DNA from: Streptomyces spongiicola
GTDB taxonomy: Bacteria; Actinomycetota; Actinomycetes; Streptomycetales; Streptomycetaceae
Assembly: GCF_003122365.1 (NCBI RefSeq)
Contig: NZ_CP029254.1
Coordinates: forward strand, 1,627,001-1,691,000
Length of the DNA: 64,000 nt
Direction: 5' to 3'
In this document: positions 43,779 through 52,797 of the stretch, piece after piece
How the letters are laid out: every line of letters begins with the position of its first letter
Position numbering within the stretch: the stretch's first letter is position 1
Made by a program: the position numbers and the translations under genes
The notes under the pieces: generated by a model
The model's database searches: none
Seen by the model: the letters and a program-made list of their open reading frames with translations, nothing else
Told to the model about the DNA's origin: nothing

Positions 43779-45745
43779 CCTGAGTTCCGCAGTTGGTAGG
43801 CATGCGGATGAGTCGAAAACAGGGATTGAGCTGCGGAAACGTCGGGATGGCGCCCGTGCGGGCGTGTGCCCACGTGGGCACGTTGTGGCTGGTCAGGCCG
43901 GGTCTGCGGCGGTGATCCGTGGCGGCGGTTTGATGCCGCAGGCGCGGTAGAGGGCGGCCTGCTGGCTGGTGAGCGGGGTGGTCTGGGTGATCTGTCCGGC
44001 GTCGCCGGTGAGGGTGACCTCGTGCACGCGGCCGAGTTCGGTGCTGATCCGGTTCCAGGTCTGTCCGGTGCGGCGTTCGGCGACGCGGATCAGCAGCAGT
44101 GCGAGCCAGCACAGCAGCACGTGGGCGCGGATGCGGTGTTCGAGACGGTGAAAGACCGGTCGTAGTTCCAGCACCGTTTTCAGATCACGAAATCCGCGCT
44201 CGGCTTCCAGGAGAGCCTTGTAGCCGACCGCGATCTCCTCGGCACTCAGGTGCGGATCGGAGCTGGTCAGCAGGTACTTGCCGTCGAGACGCTCCTCGGC
44301 CTTGACCTTGGCGCGGTCGATGGCCAGCCGTCCGTTCTTCGACGTTCTCAACCACCGCTTCAGGGTGGGGTGTTCGATCAGCGCGCACTCGGCGCGCACG
44401 TGGGCGGCCTCCGCCCGCTCCCGCGCCTTGGCTGTGGTCGCGCGCTTGGCGTCACGTTCACGCTGGGACCGGATCCGCTCCAGTTCGGCCTCGATCCGCT
44501 TGATGGCCTCCTCGCGATGGCGACGGTCGCGTTCCTCCTGGGCAGGGTTGTGGCAGATGACGAAGCGCCGGCCCGGGGCCTGGTCGAGCTTGACTTCCTT
44601 GACGCGCAGGTTGTCGCGGACGCTCTGGTAGCGGCCCTGCCGGGCGAGCGCGGCCTCGGCCAGGTCGCCTCCGTCACGCATGCGCATCCCGGCGATGTAG
44701 TGGCCGCCGGCGCGGGTGAGGTAGGCGAGATTGTCCGCGGAGGAGAAGCCGCGGTCGACCACGGTGATCACGCGGCCCAGCTTCCAGTCGCGCATGTCGT
44801 CCTTGACCTGCGGCAGGATCGCCTGGTCGCTGGTGCCGCCGGGCCAGCACCAACACCGGACCGGGACGCCCTCTTTGGTGACAGCCAGTCCGATGGTGAT
44901 CTGCGGCAGGTCGTCGCGGTGGTCCTTGCTCTTGCCGTAGGCGCGGAACGGGGTCTCGCCCTCGTCGGGTTCGTCGCGTTCGAAGTAGGTATTGGTGGTG
45001 TCGAAGAACAGCAGGTCGACTTCGAGGTTGAGGAGGTTGGCGACCGCGAAGAACACCGCTTCCTGCACTTCAGCCTGGGCGTCGGCCTCCACCAGCAGGT
45101 CCATGGCCCGGTATGCCTGGTTCTCGTCCATGGCCTCCAGGCCGGGTATCACCGCGTCGCGGCCGGCCCACTCGGCCGCCGACAGCTTGGAGGCCGGGGC
45201 GATGGCACGGTTGGCGGCCAGTGCGAACAGCACGCGCTCGACGTCGGTGCGGAACCGGCGCGCGCCGAGGATCTTCTTCAGGGCGGCGTCGATCTCCAAC
45301 TGCCGCCACAGGCCCTGCAGAAGCCAGACCGCCCCGAGCGGGCGCGAGCCGGTCACCTGCAGGCCGCCGCCGGCCGCCGGAGCGGCCGCGTCAGCGCCGT
45401 CCTCGCCCAGGTAGCGGTTGATCGAGGCGACCAGACGGCGCAGGCCGTCGGTGTCGAGCTGGTCCTCGCGGCCGAAATTGTGCACCACCTCGGCCTGCGT
45501 AGTGCCGCCCACCCGCCGGTTGTGCGCGAGCTGAACATAGCGAACCGTCGTGCCGTTCTTGTTCTTCCGCTGGGTGGTCCGCAAGTACATGCCCACAGCA
45601 TCAACGATCACAGCAAGAAGATCAATACCTCATGGACTAGGCGTGTGCCCACGCGATTCACGCGACGCGCATGCACCGAAACACCGTGACCTGCGCAGAC
45701 ACTGATCGACAGACCCGTATGTGCCTACGAACTGCGGAACTCAGG
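43779..45745. mobile_element. IS1634-family insertion sequence, complete
   Basis: 1967 bases. The left end reads CCTGAGTTCCGCAGTTGGTA and the right end is its inverted match, AACTGCGGAACTCAGG, with one mismatch and a further GTAGGCA in common. The target site AGCTG is duplicated at 43774-43778 and 45746-45750. Removing the element rejoins the Rhs sequence exactly as it is in the second copy. Ends, duplication and an intact transposase suggest a recent insertion. Confidence 0.92.
43893..45611 (-). CDS. IS1634-family DDE transposase
   Basis: 572 residues, intact. The N-terminus YLRTTQRKNKNGTTVRYVQL and VVHNFGREDQLDTDGLRRLV is typical of IS1634. The DDE catalytic core shows LLFFDTTNTYFERDEP (first Asp), VITVVDRGFSSADNLAYLTR (second Asp) and, after a helical insertion rich in Arg/Glu (residues 370-420), LLEAERGFRDLKTVLELRPV with the catalytic Glu in the Y-2-R-3-E-6-K-like signature. 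It ends about 110 bases inside the left IS end. Confidence 0.93.
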   Translation of the reverse strand: MIVDAVGMYLRTTQRKNKNGTTVRYVQLAHNRRVGGTTQAEVVHNFGREDQLDTDGLRRLVASINRYLGEDGADAAAPAAGGGLQVTGSRPLGAVWLLQGLWRQLEIDAALKKILGARRFRTDVERVLFALAANRAIAPASKLSAAEWAGRDAVIPGLEAMDENQAYRAMDLLVEADAQAEVQEAVFFAVANLLNLEVDLLFFDTTNTYFERDEPDEGETPFRAYGKSKDHRDDLPQITIGLAVTKEGVPVRCWCWPGGTSDQAILPQVKDDMRDWKLGRVITVVDRGFSSADNLAYLTRAGGHYIAGMRMRDGGDLAEAALARQGRYQSVRDNLRVKEVKLDQAPGRRFVICHNPAQEERDRRHREEAIKRIEAELERIRSQRERDAKRATTAKARERAEAAHVRAECALIEHPTLKRWLRTSKNGRLAIDRAKVKAEERLDGKYLLTSSDPHLSAEEIAVGYKALLEAERGFRDLKTVLELRPVFHRLEHRIRAHVLLCWLALLLIRVAERRTGQTWNRISTELGRVHEVTLTGDAGQITQTTPLTSQQAALYRACGIKPPPRITAADPA

Positions 45746-45845
45746 AGCTGGCCGAAGGGGAGCTGTTTGCGGCGGGTGATGGCCTGGCCGGTTACTGCCG
45801 CCACGGCGATGAGGGAGGTGCCCTGGTGGTCTCCGAAGAGGAAGG
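45746..45845 (-). pseudogene. Rhs cassette B, fragment beyond the IS
   Basis: 100 bases identical in order to 47641-47740 of cassette A (encoding the reverse of SLIAVAAVTGQAITRRKQLP). It is abruptly joined to ISAs1-family sequence at 45846, so cassette B has lost everything upstream of this point. Confidence 0.85.
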
Positions 45846-46521
45846 CCCTGCTGGCGCCCTACGACCTGACCGGCCTCACCGTCACGGCCGACGCCCTGCA
45901 CACCCAGCGCGACCACGCACGGTTCCTGATGGAAGAGAAGAGGGCCCACTACCTGCTCGTGGTCAAGGCCAACCAGCCCGAACTACACCGCCGGCTGCGG
46001 TCACTGCCGTGGAAGGACTGCACAGCGCGCAGATACGACCGCGAGAGGGGCCACGGCCGCAAGGAGACCCGCGCCACCAGGGCCCTCACCGTCACCGGCC
46101 TCGGTCTGCACTTCCCTCACGCCGCCCAGGCCGCGCGCATCCTGCGTCACCGCACCGACCTCGCCACCGGCAGATGCAGCCGCCAGACCGTCTACGTGAT
46201 CACGGACCTGACCTCGCAGGAAGCCTCGCCCGAGCGGCTCGGCCGCCTCGCCAGGCCGCAGTGGACCATCGAGAACCGGCTCCACTTCGTCCGTGACACC
46301 GCCTTCGGCGAGGACGCCTCGAAGATCCGCACCGGCTACGGCCCCGAGAACATGGCAACCCTGCGCAACCTGGCGATCAACACGCTCCGCGCTGCCGGAC
46401 ACCACAACATCGCCGCCGGCCTCCGGCATGCCTCCTACGAGCCCTTCACACGCCCGCTCGACCTCCTGGGCATCGCCTGACCAGCGGACTCACAAGATCA
46501 AGAGACTTTGCAACACCCCTG
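45846..46521 (+). mobile_element. ISAs1-family element, 5'-truncated
   Basis: The frame to 46480 encodes the C-terminal half of an ISAs1 transposase: LTGLTVTADALHTQRDHARF, HYLLVVKANQPELHRRL, TVYVITDLTSQEASPERLG, WTIENRLHFVRDTAFGEDAS and RNLAINTLRAAGHHNIAAGL. The N-terminal third and left end are missing; the start is replaced by Rhs DNA. The right end GACTTTGCAACACCCCTG is the usual ISAs1 terminus. The transposase is therefore inactive. Confidence 0.85.
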
Positions 46522-46534
46522 GCGGGTTGGGTGG

Positions 46535-46711
46535 TTAGCGCCTGCCGCGCACCCCGCCAATCGAGCTACCCAAAGCCACGGCACAGAAGACGGGAACCAC
46601 GATGTTGAGCGGCGCCGGAAGGCCTCGACAAGCGAGAAACACCGTAACCACAATCACAACTCCGATCGGAATTTTCCACCGCAACCCCGAAACTCCCACC
46701 TTGTCACCCAT
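46535..46711 (-). CDS. Small membrane protein overlapping the Rhs tip, candidate immunity
   Basis: 58 residues starting MGDKVGVSGLRWK. The ATG at 46711 is preferred because AGGAAGG lies six bases upstream, inside the end of the Rhs gene; an ATG two codons earlier is too close to it. The start overlaps the Rhs stop by eight bases, a strong sign of co-translation with toxin tip A. Two hydrophobic helices (IPIGVVIVVTVFLACRG and LNIVVPVFCAVALGSSIGG) fill most of the protein. Small overlapping membrane genes behind polymorphic toxin tips are usually immunity proteins, but no family is recognised. Confidence 0.65.
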   Translation of the reverse strand: MGDKVGVSGLRWKIPIGVVIVVTVFLACRGLPAPLNIVVPVFCAVALGSSIGGVRGRR

Positions 46712-48014
46712 TAACATCCTTCCTCATTCTGTCAAGGGTCCGCTCGAGCCTCCAAAGAGAAACTCGAGTACGCACAGCACTTGCCATCTGCGCCATTTTC
46801 GGACCGGCATACCTAGCCGCCGCCCCGCCGCCAATCCCGGAAGCGGCTGTCTGAATTCCAAAGCTTGACCAGTTCCAGTTTTTGGTTCCGGCGTTAGAAA
46901 CCGTATACGTGGCTGCACCAACGGCCAACCCGACGCCGACTCCGCAGACGATCGTGGCACCACATGCCGCCCCCGCCAAGAAGCCGCCCACCACGAGCCC
47001 CGCGTTCACGTAATCGCGCCAGTGTCGGGAGAAATGGTCACCCACAGCCCCCGCTGCATCAGCTACGCCGGAAACCACCTTTCCGCCGGTATTATCCCAA
47101 ACTTTGTTGAGTCCTCCGGTGATGCTGCCCCAAATGCCGTCCTTCTTCCTTCGTTCGGCATCTGCTTTGGCCTTGGCTGCTTTCGCACGGGCGATGGCTT
47201 GTGCCTTGGCACGGGCTGCTGCGGCTCGGCTGGCTTTTGCGGCTTCGTATGCCTTGACGTTGGCTTGGTAGGCGCGGTAACGGTGCTGGGATGCCGTGTC
47301 CTTCATGGGGTGGTAGCCCCAGACGTAGCGGCCGTTCCTCTGGGTGTAGCCGACGCGCATGCCGCGGTCGCGAGCCCAGTTGAATTCCTCTACGTCGCTG
47401 GTGCCGGCTACCGGAGCGGGGCGCAGGCCGTCGGGGTCGGATTTGGTGAGCGGGGTGTTGTGGGCGTAGCTGTAGGCGTGCATCTGGGCGGGGTCGGCGA
47501 AGTCGATGATGGGGTCGACGGAGATGAAGGCGCCGAGGGCAGGGTCGTATTCGCGGGCGCCGAGGTGGGTGAGGCCGGAGGGGTCGTTGGTGCCTCCGAC
47601 GAAGCCTCGGGTGCCGAAGGCGGTGGATTGTTCGGAACGGAGCTGGCCGAAGGGGAGCTGTTTGCGGCGGGTGATGGCCTGGCCGGTTACTGCCGCCACG
47701 GCGATGAGGGAGGTGCCCTGGTGGTCTCCGAAGAGGAAGGTGAAGCCGCCGGTGGGGGTGCGCATGGCGATGGTTTGGCCGCCGTGGCTGTAGTACCGGG
47801 TGGCCGTGGTGGTGCCGTCGGCGTTCAGGGCGAGCTCGTTGCCTTCGGGCAGGTAGAGGGTGGCGGTGTTGTCGGAGTTTCGGCTGAGGAGGCGGTTGCC
47901 TTCTGTGTCGTAGACGTAGTCGGTGGACTTGCCCGTCTCGGCGATGGTCTGGAGGTGTCCTTCGGGGTCCCAGGTGAGGGTCTGGTCCTTGCCACCTGAC
48001 GTGCGGGTCTTCAT
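46704..48014 (-). CDS. Rhs-repeat protein C-terminal part, cassette A (N-terminus deleted)
   Basis: 436 residues from the first ATG. The homologous frame runs further to about 48115 (AGNMKTR preceded by GTDTFIYDQ) and is closed by a TAG near 48157. YD-repeats are visible (TDYVYDTEGNRLLSRNSDN, YYSHGGQTIAMRTPTGGFTF), then the core end GAREYDPALGAFISVDPI, the junction SDPDGLRPAP, the Ala/Lys stalk and KKDGIWG. Tip A follows: ITGGLNKVWDNTGGKVVSG, a hydrophobic Gly/Ala stretch (GLVVGGFLAGAACGATIVCG) and a basic end WRLERTLDRMRKDVNG. The missing shell domain and secretion signal mean it cannot work as a full Rhs toxin. Confidence 0.85.
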   Translation of the reverse strand: MKTRTSGGKDQTLTWDPEGHLQTIAETGKSTDYVYDTEGNRLLSRNSDNTATLYLPEGNELALNADGTTTATRYYSHGGQTIAMRTPTGGFTFLFGDHQGTSLIAVAAVTGQAITRRKQLPFGQLRSEQSTAFGTRGFVGGTNDPSGLTHLGAREYDPALGAFISVDPIIDFADPAQMHAYSYAHNTPLTKSDPDGLRPAPVAGTSDVEEFNWARDRGMRVGYTQRNGRYVWGYHPMKDTASQHRYRAYQANVKAYEAAKASRAAAARAKAQAIARAKAAKAKADAERRKKDGIWGSITGGLNKVWDNTGGKVVSGVADAAGAVGDHFSRHWRDYVNAGLVVGGFLAGAACGATIVCGVGVGLAVGAATYTVSNAGTKNWNWSSFGIQTAASGIGGGAAARYAGPKMAQMASAVRTRVSLWRLERTLDRMRKDVNG

Positions 48015-48353
48015 GTTGCCCGCTTGGTCGTAGATGAAGGTGTCGGTGCCGCCGCCGGTGGTGGCTACGGAGGTGGTGGCGTGTGGCCGGTCGGTGCCGG
48101 GGGCGGGCTGGGGGGGGCGGGCAGGATGTTCCCGTCCGCCCCTGCTGCTATGTGGTCAGCCCAAGTCGAGGTTCTCCCGTGCCCCGTGTGCCCCGGGCCG
48201 GTCGGGACGGCGCGCCTGCGTCCTGGAGCACAGCCTCACAGCCATTCGGCGAGCTGGTCACGCTGTCGGCCGGCGGCGGACCCGGCCGACGGGGCACGCC
48301 GCGTACAGCCCCCGGTTCTTCCCAGGCTGGTTGATCACGACAGCACACACGTG
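48015..48353. other. Junction zone between Rhs remnant and defence island
   Basis: About 48015-48115 is the decayed upstream part of Rhs cassette A. From 48116 to 48353 no gene is visible. This is where the Rhs shell-coding region was lost. Confidence 0.5.
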
Positions 48354-49139
48354 CTAGACGAGGTCCCCCATCCACATGCGCCGGCCCAGCTCGTCCAGCT
48401 CGGTCCGCCGCTCCTCGTACTCCGGCAGAGCGCGGCCGAGCAGCCGCCAGAAGTCCGCGCCGTGCCCGGACACGCGTACATGCGCGAGTTCGTGCGCGAC
48501 GACATAGTCCACGAGATGCATGGGCAGTTGGAACAGGGGCCAGCCCAGACTCATCCGCCCGGCTCCGGCTCCGCCGCCGGGCGGACGGTAGCTGCCCCAG
48601 CGGCCGCCCAGATCCGACACGTCCAGCGCCGGCTCTGCGACTCCCATCCGCGCCGCCCACGGCTGGAGCCTGCCCGCGGCCCACTCACGGCCCGCCCGGC
48701 AGTACCAGGCGACGAGCGCGGACCGGCCCAGGGCCGGGTTCTCCGACTGTTCCCGACTGAGGAGAAGGCACCCGGCGACGAGCCGGACTGCGGCGTCCTC
48801 CGGGCGCTCGGCGTCGACGGCCAGCCGATACGTCCTCCCCAGATACCGGAACACCTCACCCTCGACGAGACGCTTGGGCGGGTTGAGCGGTCGGGTTCGC
48901 TCTCTCTGCGCCGTCTTGGCCACCACCCATGCCCGGTGAGCCCGGACGAACGCGAGGGCGTCAGCCGCCGGGCGTCCCTGGGGCGCGTGCAGGGTGACCG
49001 CGGCGTCGCTCTCCACCGTGAGCGCGAACCTCTTGCGCCGGGCGCTGACTCGCACGTCGAGTTCCAATCCGTCGACAGCGAGCCGATCCCCCTCGGCAAG
49101 GGCGATCGGCTCGGCCGGACCGGCGATGGCGGCAGTCAC
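48354..49139 (-). CDS. YgjP-like zinc metallopeptidase (DUF45/SprT-type)
   Basis: 261 residues. The GTG at 49139 lies five bases after the hsdR stop, with GGGGAG of the hsdR end as ribosome site. The N-terminal strand-rich half (LAVDGLELDVRVSARRKRFA, ESDAAVTLHAPQG) matches YgjP/DUF45 proteins. The C-terminal half has GRWGSYRPPGG, LVDYVVAHELAHVRVSGHGA (HExxH...H zinc site) and DFWRLLGRALPEYEERR. Such genes are often embedded in type I restriction operons. Their role is unknown; cleavage of a restriction subunit or of DNA-protein adducts are possibilities. Confidence 0.85.
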   Translation of the reverse strand: MTAAIAGPAEPIALAEGDRLAVDGLELDVRVSARRKRFALTVESDAAVTLHAPQGRPAADALAFVRAHRAWVVAKTAQRERTRPLNPPKRLVEGEVFRYLGRTYRLAVDAERPEDAAVRLVAGCLLLSREQSENPALGRSALVAWYCRAGREWAAGRLQPWAARMGVAEPALDVSDLGGRWGSYRPPGGGAGAGRMSLGWPLFQLPMHLVDYVVAHELAHVRVSGHGADFWRLLGRALPEYEERRTELDELGRRMWMGDLV

Positions 49140-49144
49140 GCCGC

Positions 49145-52100
49145 CTATTCTCCCCTCAGCCTGGCCAGGAACGACGCCCGGTTCTGCGCGGCGTAGTCGG
49201 CGAGCCGTTCGGCGAGATCGCGAAGCGCCGTCCACTCCGTGCTCACCGGACGCAGCCGGCCCTTGACCAGGTCCATCCTGATCCTTTCGGCGAGGAGGGA
49301 CAGGTCCTGGTGCTGGCCCTGGTAGGCGGCCTTGGCCATGGTGCGGGCCGCCGTGTCGCACACCGCCCCGACGACCGACCGCAGGTCCGCCGCGCTCGTG
49401 TCGATATCCGGGTTGTCTCCCGCCTCCCTGCCCAGCAGCCGGTACAGCCGCTGCTCCAGCGGGGTGAGCCCCGCAAGCCCCGGATCCTCCTCTTCCTCCC
49501 GCCGGGCCTGCTCGAAGAGCGGCCCGAATGCCTCGATCTGCTCCTCGAAGCGCCCCGGCATCTCCCGCAGGATCTCCGCCAGCCTCTCCGAGAGCCTGGC
49601 GTACTTCTCCGGGTCCTCCCTCTTGACCCGCTCCTCCAGATGGAAGCGGAGGGCGTGCCCCATCTCGGCCGCCGCCTCGCGCGGGGGCATGGCGCGTACC
49701 TTCTCGTCGAACCGCGGCGACGTCAGGGACACCGGCGCGATCACCTGGTCGATCTCAGGGCCCTCCAGATGGTCGGCGATCAGCGCGCGCACCTTGCGCC
49801 CGTACGCACGCATCGTGAAGGAACCGCCTGAGGCGTCACGGTGGAGGGTGCGGATGCGCTTCTGCAGCAGGCCCCAGCGGCGTGCGTCGCCCACGTGGTT
49901 CAGGCCGTCCTCGTGCGGCAGTACTCGCTCCAGGACGGTGAGGAAGTGGTGCAGCACCTCGTCGAAGCCCCGGCGGGTCGCTTCGTCGTCGAAGGCGAGG
50001 GCGGCGGAGCGCACGGCGGCGAAGTCGACGAGATCGGCGTCGGTGACGCCGGCCCGAGCGCTGAGGTAGCGGCGCACCTCCTCGGCCGCCGGCCCCAGAT
50101 CGTCGACCTCCTCGGCCATACTGCGCATCGTGTCGTCGACGTCGTCCTTCCGGTAGTCGGCGAGTGCGCTGCTCAGGTGCTCGAAGACGCCGTAGTAGTC
50201 GACGACGTACCCGACCTTCTTGTCGGGCATCGGCCGGTTCACCCGGGCCACTGCCTGGAGCAGTTCGGCATCCCGGATCGGGCGGTCCAGGTAGAGCGCC
50301 TGTTCACGCGGCGCGTCGAACCCCGTGAGCAGCATGGACTTGACGATCAGGAAGGCCACGGGGCTCTCCGGGTGCACCGGGTCGGGGCCGGCGGCCGATG
50401 CCCCGGGCTGCTCCGCTCCTTCCTGTGACCACGGGTTGTCCCCCGTGCCGCCCGGGTCCCGCGACTCCTGCACCGGGGAGTGGAACGGGGTGGTGGAGAC
50501 CCACTCGGGTTCCGGCGGCGGTGTGGGGAACGCCTCGTGGAAGCGCTCGATGTACGCCGCCTGCCGCACCGGGTCCGTCCAGTACAGCCACCGGCGCCGT
50601 TTGCGCTCCTTGCCGGGCGAGATGACGGGCACGAAGTCGATCCTGCGCAGCAGCGAACGGAACTGGTACGCCTGGAACAGATAGCGGGTGCGCGAGGGCA
50701 GCTCGTCGAGCGGGATTCCGGCGACCGACTCCGGCCGGAACGCGGCGAGCTCCACCATCAGCGCGTCCCGCGCGGCACGCAGCGCATGGTGGTACTCGAC
50801 GGCGGCCTTGCGACTCACCGCGGCGACCTGCGCCTTGAAGCCCCCTCCGGGCAGCACCGTCGTGACCCAGTGCTGCAGCATGTCCTCGGCCTTGGCCCGG
50901 ATCATCGGCCTCGACTCGGCGACGTCCCGCTCGGTGGGCCAGCGATTCAGCAGCTCGCGGCGCTGCTCGTCGGTGCGGTCGCGGACGAGGTCCGCGAAGT
51001 TCCGGTCCAGGCCGTCCTCGTCTAATACCTTCCCCTCCCCGGTACGGCCCTCGTAGCGGATGCGGACGACGACGCCGTCGTGTTCGGCGTCCGCCATCCG
51101 GTACATGTCCAGGAACTCCCGGTCCGGGCCGCCGCCGAAGATCCGGCGGGTGTCCCCGGCCCTGCCCGTCATGATCGGGGTGCCGGTGAAGCCGATCTTC
51201 GCCGCGTTGGGGATCGCCCTGCGCAGGGCGGCGTGCAGCAGACTCGTGTGCGACCGGTGCGCCTCGTCGACGAGGACGAGGATGTCCGGTGAGGTGTTGC
51301 ACTCGGGGAAGTTCGGCGCCGGCGGCGGCTTCGCAGCTCCGAGCCCCCGCCGGGCCTTCTCGGCGTCGTCGTACTCGGCAGCCAGATCCCGCTCGTCGCC
51401 GTCCCCGTCCGCCTCCGCCGCGAAGGCGAATCCTCCGGCACCGTACTTCTGGATCATCGCGAACACGACCCGCCGGCCGCCGTCCCGCAGCAGCCCCTGC
51501 ATCTGGGTCGCGGTCCTGGCGGTCTCCACCTCGGACTCGCTCAGCCTGAGCGTCCGGGCGAGCTGCTCCTGCAACTGGGTGCGGTCCGTGACCACGACCA
51601 CCGTGAACTCGCCGAGCCGGTGGTGCAGATGCATGCGGCGGACGAGGAACGTCATGGTGAGGCTCTTGCCGGACCCCTGGGTGTGCCAGATGAGGCCGCC
51701 GCGCTCGTCTTCCAGGATCGGCCCGCCGCGCGTCCTGCCCGTGAGCAGCCTGCGGACCGCCTTCTCGGCGGCCCGGTACTGCTGGTGCCGGGCGACAGCC
51801 TTGACGGTACGGCTGCCGCCCGACTCGGTCTGGACGGGGAGGGGGATGACGTAGTGGCGTACGACCCTCAGCAGCGCGGCCGGACGCAGGACGACGCCCA
51901 CCAGCTTGTGCCGCTCGTTGAGTCCGCCGGTGCCGTCGGGCAGTTCGGCGGTGAGAGTCGCCTTGCTCTCCGGCTCGATGCTCCGCCAGGGGTGGAAGTG
52001 TTCCGGCGTGCACGTGACCGTGCCGAGGTACGCGGTCTCGGCCGTGGCCGCGACGAGCAGCTGGACCGTGCGGAAGAGCTCCGGAACCCCGGCGGGCAGC

Positions 52101-52699
52101 GCCGGGGCAGTCGCATCCCGTTCGTCGTCGGACAGCGGGTCTCCCGCGTAGTGCCGCAGGTCGAGGACGGCATCACGGATCGGGTCGGCGAGGTCGGGGC
52201 TCTTGCACTCGACTGCGACGAGCGGAATCCCGTTCACGAAGAGGACGATGTCGAGGATCGACACCTCGCCGGAGCGATTCCGCATGTGGAGCTGGTCGAC
52301 GACGGTGAACTCGTTGCGCCCGGTGCGGCCCTCGTGCCACTCGATGTACTGGACGGTGGCGGAGGGGCCGCCGTGCCCGGCGGAGGGACCGGCGAGGAGC
52401 AGACCACTGAGCAGCAGGTCGGTGGCGGCGAAGTTGGCCTTGTCGATGCCGGCGCCGAGGGAGACGGAGGCGAGCTCGGCGATGGAGCGCCTGACGTCCG
52501 TCTCGTCCATCCACGGCTTGCCGTCGGCGGCACGGAGGTTGATGCGGCGCAGCGCCTCGCCGAGGGTGTCGACGAGGAACGGGGTATCGGCTTCGAGGGT
52601 GCCGACGTCCCTGCCCGGGACGTGCGTCCAGCCCATCGCCCGGAGCTGCGCGACGGTCGGCCGCTCCACCTCGTCCCGCTCGACCTGCATCGCCGCCAT
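49145..52699 (-). CDS. hsdR: Type I restriction enzyme, R (motor/nuclease) subunit
   Basis: 1184 residues from the ATG at 52699 (MAAMQVERDEVERPT); an ATG at 52744 has no ribosome site. The N-terminal nuclease domain has GRTGRNEFTVVDQLHMRN, the PD-(D/E)xK core LDIVLFVNGIPLVAVECKSP and LRHYAGDPL. The SF2 translocase motor has Walker A LIWHTQGSGKSLTM, VVVVTDRTQLQEQL, DILVLVDEAHRSHTSLLHAA, IGFTGTPIM, FLIVKSMLLTGFDAPREQAL and LLQAVARVNRPMPDKKVGYV. A helical C-terminal domain (about 850-1184) should dock on the methylase. It cuts unmodified DNA when HsdM2S stalls. hsdR is separated from hsdM/S by an inserted regulatory cassette. Confidence 0.95.
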   Translation of the reverse strand: MAAMQVERDEVERPTVAQLRAMGWTHVPGRDVGTLEADTPFLVDTLGEALRRINLRAADGKPWMDETDVRRSIAELASVSLGAGIDKANFAATDLLLSGLLLAGPSAGHGGPSATVQYIEWHEGRTGRNEFTVVDQLHMRNRSGEVSILDIVLFVNGIPLVAVECKSPDLADPIRDAVLDLRHYAGDPLSDDERDATAPALPAGVPELFRTVQLLVAATAETAYLGTVTCTPEHFHPWRSIEPESKATLTAELPDGTGGLNERHKLVGVVLRPAALLRVVRHYVIPLPVQTESGGSRTVKAVARHQQYRAAEKAVRRLLTGRTRGGPILEDERGGLIWHTQGSGKSLTMTFLVRRMHLHHRLGEFTVVVVTDRTQLQEQLARTLRLSESEVETARTATQMQGLLRDGGRRVVFAMIQKYGAGGFAFAAEADGDGDERDLAAEYDDAEKARRGLGAAKPPPAPNFPECNTSPDILVLVDEAHRSHTSLLHAALRRAIPNAAKIGFTGTPIMTGRAGDTRRIFGGGPDREFLDMYRMADAEHDGVVVRIRYEGRTGEGKVLDEDGLDRNFADLVRDRTDEQRRELLNRWPTERDVAESRPMIRAKAEDMLQHWVTTVLPGGGFKAQVAAVSRKAAVEYHHALRAARDALMVELAAFRPESVAGIPLDELPSRTRYLFQAYQFRSLLRRIDFVPVISPGKERKRRRWLYWTDPVRQAAYIERFHEAFPTPPPEPEWVSTTPFHSPVQESRDPGGTGDNPWSQEGAEQPGASAAGPDPVHPESPVAFLIVKSMLLTGFDAPREQALYLDRPIRDAELLQAVARVNRPMPDKKVGYVVDYYGVFEHLSSALADYRKDDVDDTMRSMAEEVDDLGPAAEEVRRYLSARAGVTDADLVDFAAVRSAALAFDDEATRRGFDEVLHHFLTVLERVLPHEDGLNHVGDARRWGLLQKRIRTLHRDASGGSFTMRAYGRKVRALIADHLEGPEIDQVIAPVSLTSPRFDEKVRAMPPREAAAEMGHALRFHLEERVKREDPEKYARLSERLAEILREMPGRFEEQIEAFGPLFEQARREEEEDPGLAGLTPLEQRLYRLLGREAGDNPDIDTSAADLRSVVGAVCDTAARTMAKAAYQGQHQDLSLLAERIRMDLVKGRLRPVSTEWTALRDLAERLADYAAQNRASFLARLRGE

Positions 52700-52797
52700 A
52701 CCCCACGCCCCTCGCCCGCCGCCGCGCCCCTTCAGCTGATCCATTCTGCCGTGACGGGCGGACGGCGGTCGAGAGTTTCAGCCGCCTGGGACCCCTG

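Noticed and set aside
43541..43873. Alternative frame across the IS/Rhs junction as a novel gene
   Set aside because: It is an out-of-frame reading of the Rhs core and the IS end.
48015..48353. Remaining N-terminal shell of the Rhs protein
   Set aside because: Homology is lost upstream of about 48115 and the frame is closed by a stop; no shell or secretion domain is present in the window.
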